DNA from: Dipetalonema caudispina
Lineage: Eukaryota > Nematoda > Chromadorea > Rhabditida > Onchocercidae
Direction: 5' to 3'
Length of the DNA stretch: 64,000 nt
Assembly: GCA_013365325.1 (NCBI GenBank)
Contig: JABVXV010000256.1
Location: 27,426-91,425, forward strand
Shown: positions 52,501-64,000 of the stretch, one piece after another
Layout of the letters: the number at the start of each line of letters is the position of its first letter
Numbering within the stretch: position 1 is the stretch's first letter
Translations under genes and position numbers: made by a program
The notes under the pieces: generated by a model
What the model was told of the DNA's origin: nothing
The model's database searches: none
Seen by the model: only the letters and a program-made list of their open reading frames with translations

Positions 52501-53815
52501 TCATAAGCGAGCTGTGCTTGCACAACCACTCGTTGTCCAAATGTCTCCCTTATTGAAAATTAAGGCAAGTTATAATACTTAAACTTACTATTTTCAATTT
52601 TGATACTGAAAATTAAGTAAGCATCGCAACCGTTAAATCTAATTAAAACCAGTTTTTATTATGGCATATTTAATTAAACGATTATTCTCATTTGGATTAG
52701 GATAAATGAATTTTTTCGTCATGTTTCTTTTTTTTTTGATTCGCAATCTCAGTGGATTCTAACTGATGCGAAGCTCAACCCCTTTTCCACTTTTCAATTT
52801 ATTTTGCTAAAAGAAAATAACTTTGAAATAGAACTATCTTCTTTCTTCTACGAAAGACATCATCACTTTCATTTTTGAAACGAGTTTGTTATAAGAAATA
52901 TCATAAAAATTTATTATTTTGAGGAACTTTTGTTAATTTTACAAATTTTTAAGATTCTCATTTGTGAAAATTTCCAGAAATAGGTATAATTTTCATTTCA
53001 GCTCCTTAAGAAAGGTTTCCTTTTGTCACGTAAGAAAGGAAAAAATGAGGTGTTTGTTGAACCAGACGAACCAGTTTGTCCGCCTACTGATTCGAAATCC
53101 ATCTATAAAAAACAGGTTATGATTTTTCTTCTGCTAACAAGTTTTAAAATGAAACTGAAAACAGCTCCTTGTAGAATATCATATGCCTTCTGTTACCTTC
53201 AAAAATTCCAAAATATTTGAAGCTTGTTCATTTATTTTTATTCGCTTTATATTGCTTAGCTATCAATCCATTTCAGAATGTCTACCTTTACTCCTCTTTA
53301 TCTCTTTCCCTGTCTCTTTATGAGAGATGGTAATTTCGAGATCAATTCCTTGATGGTATGTGTATCGTGGGTAGTCCTTTAAAAGTCACAGTTCTCGGTT
53401 TTTTCAGGAATTCTCCCTGCAGATTTCAGTTTATGGAATAATGTCCTATTACTTATCTAGAGCATTCATGAAGTTTGCTACTCAGTTCTCTGTTAATCAT
53501 GAATTTCATGGATATTTCTTGCTGTAGCATGGCACAATATGTCATTTGGAAACTCTTGATTTAGAAACTTTATTGAACAGCAGTTAGGGTGATATATCTA
53601 AGAATCATAAATTATGCTTAAGGAGATTAATTAACATTTTAGTTATGTGCAAATTGACAAACAAATGAAAATGCATGTTTTAATATAATATTAAAATTAT
53701 CTTATCAAAATATATACAAAATGCAGCTTTGAAAGCATTATATCTGACTCTTAACATATCTCACTTTTAGATTACGGAAAGTATTCTGGATTCGCTTGAA
53801 TCATCGAACGTATAG
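31684..53815 (+). CDS. hlb-1: Liprin-beta, long isoform (hlb-1 orthologue)
   Basis: Scaffold of the liprin family, which pairs with liprin-alpha and LAR-type phosphatases at synapses and cell edges. Long form, 966 residues: 31684-31759, 36129-36247, 36737-36895, 38847-38942, then 46801-46902, 47316-47429, 47575-47706, 48008-48152, 48422-48483, 48707-48877, 49120-49224, 49465-49830, 49948-50011, 50199-50280, 50550-50639, 51046-51256, 51395-51499, 51607-51717, 51797-51901, 51997-52134, 52376-52564, 53002-53115 and 53771-53815. The coiled coil (about 160-335) contains VTILTEQVGAQKEKIRDLEN, close to the vertebrate LQVSVLTDQVEAQGEKIRDL. Three SAM domains lie at about 648-715 (WSKEQICEWMAEIGF), 733-795 (WLDDIGIPQYRESM) and 815-890 (WLKAIDLAEFTPNL, KTLLRRHLATHFN). 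It ends ESSNV, like vertebrate DEDSNV. Ser/Thr-rich linkers fill 393-640. The ATG lies 11 bases after an acceptor. Confidence 0.95.
31760..36128 (+). other. First intron of the liprin-beta gene
   Basis: A 4.4 kb intron, AT-rich with many T-runs and one TATG/TG microsatellite. No nested gene found on either strand; open frames over the microsatellite are repeat artefacts. Confidence 0.6.
33379..33513. repeat. TG/TATG microsatellite
   Basis: Imperfect alternation of TATG, TGTG and TACG units over about 135 bases inside liprin-beta intron 1; it produces His/Thr and Val/Cys-rich spurious frames. Confidence 0.85.
36896..38846 (+). other. Third intron of the liprin-beta gene
   Basis: About 2 kb. 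A less AT-rich stretch at 37200-37460 shows no gene. A perfect 15-base inverted repeat lies at 38689-38727 (see separate entry). Confidence 0.55.
38689..38727. repeat. Perfect 15-base inverted repeat
   Basis: Arms TTACGTGAGTGCTAA (38689-38703) and TTAGCACTCACGTAA (38713-38727) are exact reverse complements around a 9-base loop. It sits in a liprin-beta intron 120 bases before exon 4. It could form a hairpin in the pre-mRNA or be a small insertion footprint. Confidence 0.9.
40695..40802. repeat. TG/TATG microsatellite
   Basis: Imperfect TATG/TG units of the same kind as at 33379-33513, including an uninterrupted TG run of about 24 bases near 40750. Confidence 0.85.
41389..41436. repeat. Short two-part hairpin
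   Basis: Outer arms TCTTCGAT and ATCGAAGA enclose inner arms ATATATTGC and GCAATATAT around a GAGT loop, with small internal bulges. It is about 750 bases upstream of the alternative liprin-beta start; function unknown. Confidence 0.75.
42136..44778 (+). CDS. hlb-1: Alternative N-terminal exons of liprin-beta (second isoform)
   Basis: Exon 42136-42252 begins with T-ATG directly behind a TTTTGGAATAG acceptor and reads MAEIGNQRHVEDGFGTRSLA. It ends in phase 2 and joins exon 44469-44778 (GTTGAAG acceptor), which ends AGA|GTAAGT in phase 0. It then joins 46801, as does exon 38847-38942 of the long form. The first exon cannot follow 38942 without a frame break (the join reads TAT GGC TGA), so these exons are best read as a separate start. 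They add 142 Ser- and Pro-rich residues with five consecutive prolines (FLPPPPPYRGF) and RSLSDSKYG, in place of the 150 residues of the long form. The resulting isoform would have 958 residues. Not a separate gene. Confidence 0.7.
43546..43577. repeat. (AC)n microsatellite
   Basis: Sixteen AC units inside liprin-beta, between the two alternative first exons. Confidence 0.9.
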
Positions 53816-54850
53816 CATCCTATTGGCTGCTCGAAGCTTGTTTTTCTTTTTGATTGTGCTCAATTCAACTGGTGCATCCTGAGTTGGTGTATTTATATAA
53901 ATTTTACGATTTATGTTTAAGTGCTTGTTTTAATATATATGTTACTTTTTCCATTCGATAAAAGTAACTCCACGTAGAATTTGTGAATTCATCATATCCT
54001 ACTGAAATTTCTTCAATTTCATTCGGCTTTTGTCTTTTGAGCTCTCAGGCGATTCAGATTCATTTTCAAATTTTACTTTAAGTTTTAAATTATTGCTAGT
54101 AAAGAGGTAAATCTATTGCAAGATTGCATAACTTATTTACCTAAATACTTGCTCGTTACCTGTCCAGATGCCAGTTAATTAAATGTTCAGTGTCTCTTTT
54201 TATGGCAACATTTATCATTTATTGGTTCTGTTTGCTTCTCATGATCTGCACCAATATTAATAGTAGTATTTCGCGTTGTTTGGCTGAAAATGACAATTGT
54301 TTTCAACATATTTCCTTCTATGTTACATGCTATTGAATTTTAAAAAAATCGCAATTTTGATTTCAACTTATAATTTGAATTAAAATCCGATTGGTTATTG
54401 TTAATAAACCTCCAAATGATTGGTTTCATATATCTCTAAAGGGATCGGTTTTCAGTAGTAGTGAATTTTTTTATACAGTTGACAATCTTCTAAGGATTAT
54501 TCTACATGATCATCAACTGCTTTTATTTCACTGAAACTGCAATAGTAAAGGATTAATTTCCAGGTGAAGAAACACTGAAATCTAACAAAAATTGACTATT
54601 GTCAGCTGCTGTCGATACCTTAATAATGTCAATTCGTTTTTTATGTTTAAACAAAGATTTTTGTAAATTCCTCTGCGTTATTAATGCATTAAAATATTTT
54701 CCAAAATGTCGATGTTTTATATTTTCTTTTTTTGCTTCGCTTTATATTCTGTTTGTATATTTGATGTTTTGCATATCTTTTGTCCATAAAAAGTGCACAG
54801 TTATATTGGCTTTCGTCACATCACGTACGTCACCCTCTCATCCATTCACG
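53816..54850. other. Intergenic / liprin-beta 3' flank
   Basis: AT-rich; contains the liprin-beta 3' UTR. No separate gene seen. The open frame from 54599 is mostly hydrophobic read-through of AT-rich DNA. Confidence 0.45.
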
Positions 54851-54853
54851 TTT

Positions 54854-57800
54854 GCCCCTTATGGCTTGTCCACATATGTCAAACTCTACGAGACTTGAAC
54901 GTAATTCGAAGCAAAAATTTATTTCCCATCAAAACTCATTATCATCGCTGAATTTCGGAGTTTCAAAATTTTGAAAACGTTTTATCATTAATGAAATATC
55001 GCTCACATCTCTTTCATTCACTCCAATTATTTTAACAGTGAATGGTTTCATCAGCCTATTAAAAAGTGAAAATATATCAGTCAGCTTTTTTGATATGGCT
55101 TCAAAACATTACCAACTTTTTACACGCTCAAGTTTACGCATGTAAGATCGGATAGATCGAGTGAGCCAAATCTGATTTAATCATTTGTAGTAGGATTTGA
55201 CGTAGGCACATTACTGGTGATCAAATTTTTGCTGGTTGTAAAATCCATGTAAGTATTTCAAAATGAACTTGAAAATCTTGAAGAGCATATTTTCTTGTTG
55301 CTGCAGCAAATACTAAAGGTAAGCATGCCGTACCTGGTAGATGTCCTGATAGAGGTGATCCCAAATACACCTAATTATCCTATACAAGGTCAAAAAGATT
55401 CCCCGTCTCCTATTTGCCTTCCTCTTCTGAGTGCTTCACTTCGTAGAATGTTACCGTTTCATCTGCAATCTTGATTTCGAACTTTAATTTTAATTTTGCT
55501 TCCGGTAAGTCTTCATGCTTAGTGAATTTAAATATATGAGAAAAAAAATGAACTTTCATTTTGGAAATTGCTAATGCAAAGATAGCAATCGTATTGACAG
55601 GAAAAGTGAACTTTGATACGATATCAAGTTTGATATGGAATTTCCAAATCTCTTGATAAAAGAAATGCTCCTGGCATTATTAGCAATGATGTTGTCGGGT
55701 ATGCAAAGCTTGGATCAGTTGGAATCGCCTAATCCATCATTAGCCCAGTAGCTATTATCCAGCATTCCAAAAAGTTCGTAAGTGATAAGAGATCACATTG
55801 AACGGAATCCTGATACAGCAGTCCGGTAGGTTATGATTTTCTCCTCATCTTTATACTTGATTTAATTAAATATTTCACTTATAGTAAATCATTTTGAATC
55901 ACTTTGTTTAGTAATTAGCAACATGTTTAAGTCGGATATATTGCAGGAATATAATTTCATCGATATTCGGGAACAGTTTAATCAATCCTAATGAAGTTTG
56001 TTTCAGTGCCGATAAATGGAAATTCGGATTTTAATGATGAAATAAATGACTCCTAATGAAGACATTTTCAGAACTGTTTGTTACACTTTACGGATATACC
56101 AAGTTACTCTAATTTTTTCAGATAACTGCTTAAGTTGAACTAAGTCACAACAATCATTTGACGAAGCTAAAATCAGGAAGTATTTACTTTTAGTGGGCTC
56201 ATAAAGACGAACTAATTTTTTTTTTTAAACCGTATAATAAGATTAGATATATTTTCTCACAAAAATATATCTAATCTCCTTATACTGAGGAAAACCTTGA
56301 AAAAACTAAAATATCGTGGAAATTAAGACATGATATTAGAATTTTTATATTTCAATCTAAACTTTATGAAAGTCTCCGTGAAATAAAATTTGAAGAGTTC
56401 CAGCTGAAATCAAATTAGATTCCGACAACACAACACAAAAGCTTAGCAATGAAACAAGGTAAGAATGCTAGAAATATAGTATTTGAAGAAAAAGTAAATT
56501 CGTAAAGGCTATTAAAAAACATGTGATGCAATTTCAAACTCTTTTATTTTTCACATATTATCATATATCTTTGAAGCAATTCTCAAATGACTTCAAATTT
56601 CAGTCTCTCAATCTCCACAGTTATTTGTTTATCATTCATTCCCATCATTTGATAAAAACTTCGAATATTTTTCTTCTTCAGCCAATTTTTCTTTGATGCT
56701 GATAATAACCATAATAAACTGAAGGAACAATTATTCGTGGATGGACGACCTATCAAAGATGAAATGAAAATATTCGAAGTTCGAATGTTTACTCATCTTT
56801 GAAACTTTGAAATCTCTAAAGATATTGATGAGCAGCCAACTATGGTACCAGCGTTGCTACAAGCATCATTTGACTGTTTTACCCGTGTCAGCATGTTTCA
56901 GACCTATGATATAAATAAGAAGCCAAATCAACCGGAAAGGACATATTTTGAGGATAGCGTATCGAGCGATTCTAACCAACATGTCGGTAGTTATGCTGTG
57001 AAAGATACAAATGAATGGCTAAGTGTATCCTCAAAATTAACCACACAACGATCATTGGCGGCATCTACCGTGAAACAATCGTCAACCGATGATGCATCAA
57101 ACATTTTAATTGTAAGCTTTTTATGATTACTGCATTCAAATTTCTCCTTAAAAATGACAAACCCGCCACTTGCTCTAGAACTATTTCCTGAATGCTTCCT
57201 TGGATGAACTTCTGCAGTACGAGAATAATATATAGCAATTTAATTATACAGCAATTTCATTGTGAGTGGCAAATTTCTCGTGCTGCAGAAGTTCATTCAA
57301 GTAAACATTTCTAATTATCCATGAAAGCATTCCGTTTGTCTGAGTATGCGACCATAAAGTGCTAATGTTTGGTATATACATTGATTGTGACTCTAACAGG
57401 ATACTTTTTTAGAGTGCGAATAGAATTCTCAAGGCTGTGAATCAGTTTTTCGGGATCGATTCTTCCTCGACAACAACGCAAATGTTTGCATTAGTAGCTG
57501 TAACTAATTCGAAATGATTTGCCGCTACCTGTCGATATTGATATTGGTGAAAGTGGTCAGTGGTAATGGTAACATATTTGCATGGTTTAAGAAGAATTAT
57601 TCCAATTCTTTCTTGAAGCATGAGCTGTGATGCAATATGCAATCGCAGAAGTCAGAAAATTGTACATACTTCCAAAAATTATCCATTTTTATGTAGATTG
57701 AAAACAAACTCTAAATCAACACGCGGAAAAACTGTTATGATTGTAAGTAAGGACTGAACGCTAAAAACTTCAGAAACATTCACTGATGACATTTTGAATT

Positions 57801-60800
57801 CGATGAGAATTCATGAGTCTAAAGAACTTTTTCTTCAAGTTAGCATTTTTTAACCATAAATTTATACAAATTCTGTACATTTTCGTGTAATTTGCATCGA
57901 ATCACATTTTTCTTCTAAAAATAGCAAGTTAAAGCATTGCAACAATATCTAACGCTACACGAACAAAATCAACAAACACGTGAACTTTTAATCAAACGAC
58001 AACGATTATGTGAAATTCAGGTAAGTTCTTCCAGAATTTCTCATCTCATTATCACAATTTTAATCATACAACTTTTTTCATAACTTTTAATGTGAAGTAG
58101 AAATCTTAAATAATTTACACTCAGTCATATGCTACCTTCGTTTATTTCACTTTTTTTTTTTTTAATAACAAGGCTCAACTGGAAAAGAATGGAAATTGAA
58201 GAACAGACATTTCGTGGAAAGCGATTAAGGATACAGGTGTGCTTATTTGATTAGCCATTTTTAATTACTGATAATATATGCATTAACAACGTACTAAATT
58301 TTTGAATTCAATTTGAATTTTCATTCATTTTAAAATCATTTTATCCTTTATATTTTGGCTTAAATGGCATAATTCTGCTATCCCAAAGCATCCTACCCAA
58401 TTTTTAAACTATTTCGAAAATATCGTTGAATAATAGAAAATATTATACGTTAATTTATTTGAGAACAAAAAGAAATTATACTAAACTCGTTTGTCCTAAA
58501 TCTGTATTGCATTACTCACTCAGAAATCTTACAAAATTCTCAAAAACTCTTTTTTTTTTTGACTTGAAATGAAGAATTACTTTTGAGGAAGCACAGTTAC
58601 GAGAAGCTGAATGTTGAGAATCAGTTACAACAACGATACAATACGTGGCATCGGTCATACCACGATTATCGTTATCGTTCACTGATAATGTCGTATCCCA
58701 TAAAGTAAGTTGCCAATAACTGATGAAATTTAAGTGAGAATCTGAGAAATATCAAAATCATTATGCATATATATAAATATACCAAAATTTACCGAAATTC
58801 TTTAAATTTCTCGGCTGTTGTTCCTCAGAATAATTTATCATTCCTTCCTATCATTCCTTTATCATTTCTTTGATTGATTGGAAATAGGTTTGCTGGTAAA
58901 CTAAGCAAAATATGGCCAAATTTTATTTCTAAAACGACTGTATATTTTTAGAGGTCACCGCATATGAAGTCACAATATCCTCATAAACAAAATTTAAATT
59001 TATATTCTGAAATCATTATTCAAGAAGTCCTCGAAATTATTCCAATTATACAAGTGACTTAATTGAGCCATACACATTTCCGGATTATTTTCTTGTTGCA
59101 AATGTTCCAATGGAAGAGGAATTATTGGAGACGGCGCTAATCCCATCAGAAATTTGGGCTGAAATGGAACCTGATTTGGCAGAAGTTAGTATTACGAATT
59201 TCATATTTCGTTTATACATAGACAATTTTCCAAAGTTGAAGAAGTTAGTCAATAATTTTTTGCTCCTTTCAGCCGAATCCATCTTATGAATATGTTGAAA
59301 CTTCAACGCTAATATTACCGCTTCACTAGGAATCATCTACATCTAAGCGATATTCAGTAGTCTTGTCATCTCCCTACAATCGTACTTTCATGGACGGTAA
59401 TTCAAAAAAGAATTTCAACTACCTGAGGTTTCATGTTGATTTTGCGAATTTAAATTGATTTCTCTTCAATAAATTCTATTAAAATGAATTTAATTTATTG
59501 AAATAACACAATTTAACGTTAACTTACTTGCAGTCCCAAATTTAATTTCCATTTTTTCTGATTATATTCTACAATTCCAGTTTTAATCCACTGTCCCTGA
59601 AGGAGACATCATTGTCAGATAAGTGCGACTGTATTGAGGTAGATTTGAATAAACTAAAAGGTCATTGGCTCAGTCACTTTCGTCCGTTTCATTGCAGCGC
59701 ACGTTTCAGATTGATATCGCCGAACTGTTTCGACTTAATCCAAATAGATTGTTCGAGTATTGACTGTTAGCTATTTTTTAATTAGTTTTTAAACGTATCA
59801 TTGAAATGAATAAATTACATGTGTTGGGAAGTGAATGTGAGAATAATTGTTACAAGCAGCATGTTAAAGAAGATTATTGCAAATGAGTACAGAATTTTCA
59901 AACTTCGAATTGAAATTTTTTATTCTAAAATAGCAAAGAAAATGGCCTTTTGCGTGAAAATTATGGAAGTTCACGTGGACTTCGCAGAACTATGTTTGAC
60001 ATGGACTAAACGATCAATTTTTGAGTACTTTTGAAAATATTCTTGAACCTGACAAACTTTCTATGATCCTGTAACGATTTATCTATCATTAGGATTATCC
60101 TTCATCTAATGCAACACGTCTTTTTATGGTAGCGGAATTGTATGGAAAATACGTCCATATACCTCTTGAAAACTGTTTATGATGTCAGTCGTTCAAGCAT
60201 TCTGCTTTAATTTTGTCCAGTGCTTTAGCGATTTAATATCGTTTTACAGAGATGTAACGGAAGAGTGAGATAATTAATTATAATAAATCGAAGGAATAAA
60301 ATAACAAAATTGGATGTGATGTTTCGAATGCAAATCAACTTGTTGCGTCCGATCTAATTCTTGCACTGATAAAACTTCAAATACAATACGGATGTACATA
60401 TTTTGCGAATTATTTGTATACGAGTATCAAATGGGAATTCAGCCTCCGTCGATATCCTATAACGTATTTTAAGAAAAAGATTGAAGAATTTTCCATGGTC
60501 TTCATTATAGATGCTTAATCAGTTAATAACGAAGCATACGTCAATGTTTCAGTTAAACGGTAAAATTGACAATTCCAATAGTGAAACTGCACAAATGTTA
60601 ATCAATGGATTCAATGATCGAATTTATCAGATTACCAGTAACTTTTACCAGTTTACCTATGTGTTGTCGTTTAAAAAGTCGGTAACTTTTGTAATTTATG
60701 GTGAAATTTTTTTGTTGTCAATTTAATGAAACCTTAGAGAGTGAACGAATGAATCTAAATTTCAGTCTGCATACTGAAAGTAGGTGATCAGGAATTGAAC

Positions 60801-61488
60801 GATTATGAGTATATAGTGGTTGCTAATGTTGATGGTACATTTTTTGTTTTTATCATTTAATTTATCATGAAATGAAAGCCTCTAAATATAACGGGGAAAA
60901 TTTCCGTTAAATATTATAACTTATTTCTGATTCGGTGGCAAATTCTCAAAAACTTCAATGCATTTTTGTACACTGATTGTCTCCTTGGAGTTTAAATTCC
61001 TCAAATCAAAAAGAAAAAGAACTTCATAAGCTGCATTAATTCATGAAATCAATAACTTTTGAATATTATCCAAAATGTGAACTAACAGTCATTCTTTTTT
61101 TTTTTAGGGTCATGCCATTCAGTAGCGGTACTCATTCGAAATCCTGGAACATTTTTTGTACAATCAAGCCGAGAATTCTGTATTTTCTCCGACATGTAAG
61201 AGTTTCCAGAAGGTCAGTATAGAGATTTGGTATTTTTTGAAGTCCCGGAAATTTGAGTTTAACCAACTTTTGTTTACAAGTTTGTCTACAGGTGATATCA
61301 TTTCTGAATTAAATCCCTAATAATCTCATATTTGAATTAAATTTTTTAATTGAGATCATCCCTTTTTTTGGAACATCATTTTACTCCCAAAAAACATGAT
61401 AGATTAAGTCGAATCTAGTTATTTACAGTGGATAACAACCGATGAGTTGGATCCAATGGATGTACACATAAAACCATATTTGTCGTAA
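54854..61488 (+). pseudogene. Multi-exon coding-like cluster, probably a decaying or fast-evolving gene
   Basis: A series of exon-like stretches with good splice sites, unrecognised. Best segments: 54854-54963 (MSNSTRLERNSKQKFISHQN), 56682-57111, 57925-58020, 58173-58236, 58592-58704, 59055-59184, 59273-59396, 59697-59765, 60548-60670, 60766-60834, 61108-61195 and 61429-61488. Several joins keep phase, notably 58704 to 59055 giving RSLIMSYPINDLIEPYTFPD and 60834 to 61108. The middle is coiled-coil-like (VKALQQYLTLHEQNQQTREL). FPDYFLVANVP and DYEYIVVANVDG resemble each other and may be a repeated module. Apparent defects are TGA at 56800-56802, one extra base near 58188, TAG at 59327-59329 (avoidable with an acceptor at 59329), and phase breaks into the exon at 59581 and after 61195. 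Some defects may be my exon errors. Two or three adjoining genes cannot be excluded. Confidence 0.4.
57199..57301. repeat. 27-base near-perfect inverted repeat (long hairpin)
   Basis: Arms 57199-57225 and 57275-57301 are reverse complements except at two positions; the shared core is TGAACTTCTGCAG. They are separated by a 49-base AT-rich loop. It lies in an intron of the preceding cluster. It could be a small RNA precursor, a miniature inverted-repeat element or a local inverted duplication. Confidence 0.85.
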
Positions 61489-63838
61489 TTCTGAATAGTT
61501 ACATGAACTTATATTATTGGAAGTCATTTAGTAAATATCAATCAAGAAAATGCATCGTCAATGTTGTTGTTTAAATGTTCCATTCAATTTAATATTTATA
61601 TGTTACAAACTTTGTTGAAAGTTTGCACCTGTGAAAAGATAACATTTGGCTTCATATAATTTGGTAGGCTATTTCAGCTTTCGCTCAAAATTCATTCTAC
61701 TTTTTAACGTTAAATTCAAACAAAGTATTATTTGTTGAGTTGTTCGGAAGACAGATGTTCGAGATCATTTTTCAGTTGAAATGTCAATGATTGTCATTTG
61801 CCACTGCATCATAATAATGATATTCATTCGTTAATGTAAGAAGAAGAGATGAAGGAAATAGAAATAGCCACAGTTTACTGTAATAGTTTACTAAATAATA
61901 GAGGCTAACAAAATATTATTTCGGAATTTTCAATTTTTCTTCAAATGATTACTTTCAATAAGTATTAAATTCTTCGATTAAAACTTCTCGGATTTTACTG
62001 TGGAGAGAGAAGGTTAGGGAAAGGAAGCGAGAGAAAGGGAGAAAAGGCAGGAACGAAAAGTTTAAAGAAGAAAAAGGAGACTGAATATTAATTGCATTCA
62101 AAAAGATTTCCATTAGCATTTATGAGGTATTTTAGTTTAAATTTAGCCTGTGCACCATTTTTTTCCCCCTACTAGCAATTGATTCGCTATTCTGTCCTGA
62201 AATTAAGGCAAACTTGCGGATTAATTTGCTTTTTACTCTAAAAAGAACTGAAATCAACTCATTGCAAATTCATGGTAGTCTCATAGTATCATTTAGCAAT
62301 AAAGGCTTCATTTGTTATTAAATTTAATGTTAATAAAGTTTAATTATAAGATCGACAGCTGTAAATATTAATGAATTCAATGCATAGGGATGGAAGTTGA
62401 AACAGTAGAATATATAGCAATTAGTAAATAAATGAATTCAACTTTTAAAGTTAAATCTGAAGCCTCTTATATTTTTATTTAACCGATAACTGCCTTGTTT
62501 AGTGCGTTATCTGTAGCTAAAAAAGCAAAAGGCAAAAGTAGGAAATTATTGAATCCAATGAATTATAATCATTCTCCATGAAGCCAATCATCGAGAGTGA
62601 TGTTAATAAGACCAAAGATGATGAAAAAGAAAACGACAACTAAATTTTGAAATAACATTCACTATTTTCGGAAGAAGGAAAAATTGGTATGCGTTGAGTC
62701 GTAATATTGATCATTAAAAATTTGTCAAATATGGATGGAAAAGGAATATGCTTTGTCGAAAAGATGAAGAAAAGTGATGTGAAATTTTTTTTCATTCTTT
62801 TTTTTTTCTTTTTTTTGAAGTAAATTTTAGTTGCAATAGTTTAAAATAGCATAAGAAGAAAGGAACGGTTTGTCCCGGAATCTTGAGTGACAAGGCTTGA
62901 TGAGTAAAGAAGTGACGGTGACAGTTGTACCATCGTTCACCGTGACTGATGCTCCCCCATTTGATGCAGGAAGCAGATGCTAGCCCGGAAGTTAAAACAA
63001 TTCAAAAGAAGAAGAAAAAAAGGAATTTTCCTAACCTTTCACTATTTTTCTTGGAAAAAAAAAAGAAAATCAGGAAAAGAAAAAGACAGAAAATTTTTTG
63101 CTTGGAAATTTTCATAAAAAACACTAATTCTTCATTTTTTTTAAAAAAAAAAACATTTATCCGTGATTTGTATTGCAAAAAAAATGAAGGAACGTAGGGC
63201 AGCTGATAAATTTTTTTAAAAAAAAGCTACCGTAGACTTTATGCGAATTTTCATTGCTAATCAGTATATTCCAAAGAAAGGAACCGTATTTCTTAATTTT
63301 ACTAAAATTATTGAACTTATATGATACTGTCAATAAAATACCATATAAGTAAGCATTCAGGAAATAGTTCTATAGCAAGTGGCGGGTTTGTCATTTTTAA
63401 GGAGAAATTTGAATGCAGTAATTATAAAAAGCTTACAATTAAAATGTTTGATACATCATCGGTTGACGATTGTTTCACGGTAGATGTCGCCAATGTTCGT
63501 TTGTGGTTAATTTTGACTTAGCCATTCATTAGTATCCTTTACAGCATAACTATAAAATGATCGTTGAAATGTGACATAAAAAAGAAAAATTTTTCATTTC
63601 CTGTCATACTTGTATTGGATGTTGAGAATGTTTTTGAATTATGACAATCTGTTCATTTCATAACTGTCTCTTAAAGCGTAATTCAAATGCATTCATCTTG
63701 TGATGTTGAAAATTCACGAATCGTTTGCAACTGTTCCGTATGAAATTACTCGACAATAATATTTCACAAAAGATTTAAAAGCATGTAAACAAATCTGCAT
63801 TGTTTCTATCAAATATTCATTACTCACGAAAAAGTTTA
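61489..63838. other. Terminal region, no firm gene
   Basis: AT-rich with a purine-rich stretch (62000-62080) and long A- and T-runs. A 27-codon frame at 62900-62983 (MSKEVTVTVVPSFTVTDAPP) lies in a locally less AT-rich patch and could be a first coding exon or a small protein. The Lys-rich frame at 62949-63197 follows poly-A tracts and is doubtful. Confidence 0.4.
62900..62983 (+). CDS. Candidate small ORF or first exon
   Basis: 27 codons from ATG to TAG with protein-like codon use, rich in Val, Thr and Pro. No acceptor directly upstream and no clear donor are seen. Unrecognised; may be chance. Confidence 0.15.
   Translation: MSKEVTVTVVPSFTVTDAPPFDAGSRC

Positions 63839-64000
<162 letters not shown>

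Noticed and set aside
58592..58704. In-frame TGA in a reading beginning EEAQLREAEC
   Set aside because: Another frame of the same exon (YEKLNVENQLQQRYNTWHRS) is open, enters in phase 0 and leaves in a phase that matches the next exon, so this was not counted as a defect.

Overview
The window looks like nuclear DNA of a parasitic nematode, most likely a spirurid or filarial worm. It is strongly AT-rich. The genes are split into many short exons joined by GT...TTTCAG introns. Several start codons sit a few bases behind a TTTCAG- or AG-type acceptor, as expected for spliced-leader trans-splicing. The best-recognised proteins (GSK-3, liprin-beta, thiamine-pyrophosphate carrier) are animal proteins of nematode style. 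The species cannot be fixed from this sequence alone. Exon models were assembled by hand from splice signals, phase continuity and family resemblance; no alignment or gene finder was run.

Layout, left to right. A gene running in from the left edge may end near base 391 (+, weak). A secreted or membrane-tethered EGF-like protein occupies 2334-4640 (+). A secreted MAM-like protein occupies 7572-12123 (+), with its signal-peptide exon 1 kb upstream of the rest. A minus-strand block follows: GSK-3 kinase (14908-17915), a weak two-exon orphan (20025-20628), a MyD88-like death-domain adaptor (21598-24311) and the mitochondrial thiamine-pyrophosphate carrier SLC25A19 (25804-27883). A 3.8 kb gap with one unusually long open frame leads to the largest gene, liprin-beta (hlb-1 orthologue, 31684-53815, +), which has two alternative 5' ends. 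After it, 54.8-61.5 kb holds a series of coding-like exons with some disabling changes, either a decaying gene or a fast-evolving one. The window ends in a long ATT microsatellite.

Functionally the genes look independent. Spacings of 1.5-4 kb argue against nematode operons. GSK-3 is a Wnt and metabolic kinase, liprin-beta a scaffold of synapse and cell-edge type, and SLC25A19 a metabolite carrier. The MyD88-like adaptor is the most unexpected gene, because C. elegans has no MyD88 and because this copy shows a death domain but no clear TIR domain. Long AT-rich introns and intergenic stretches carry microsatellites, homopolymer runs and several clear inverted repeats.
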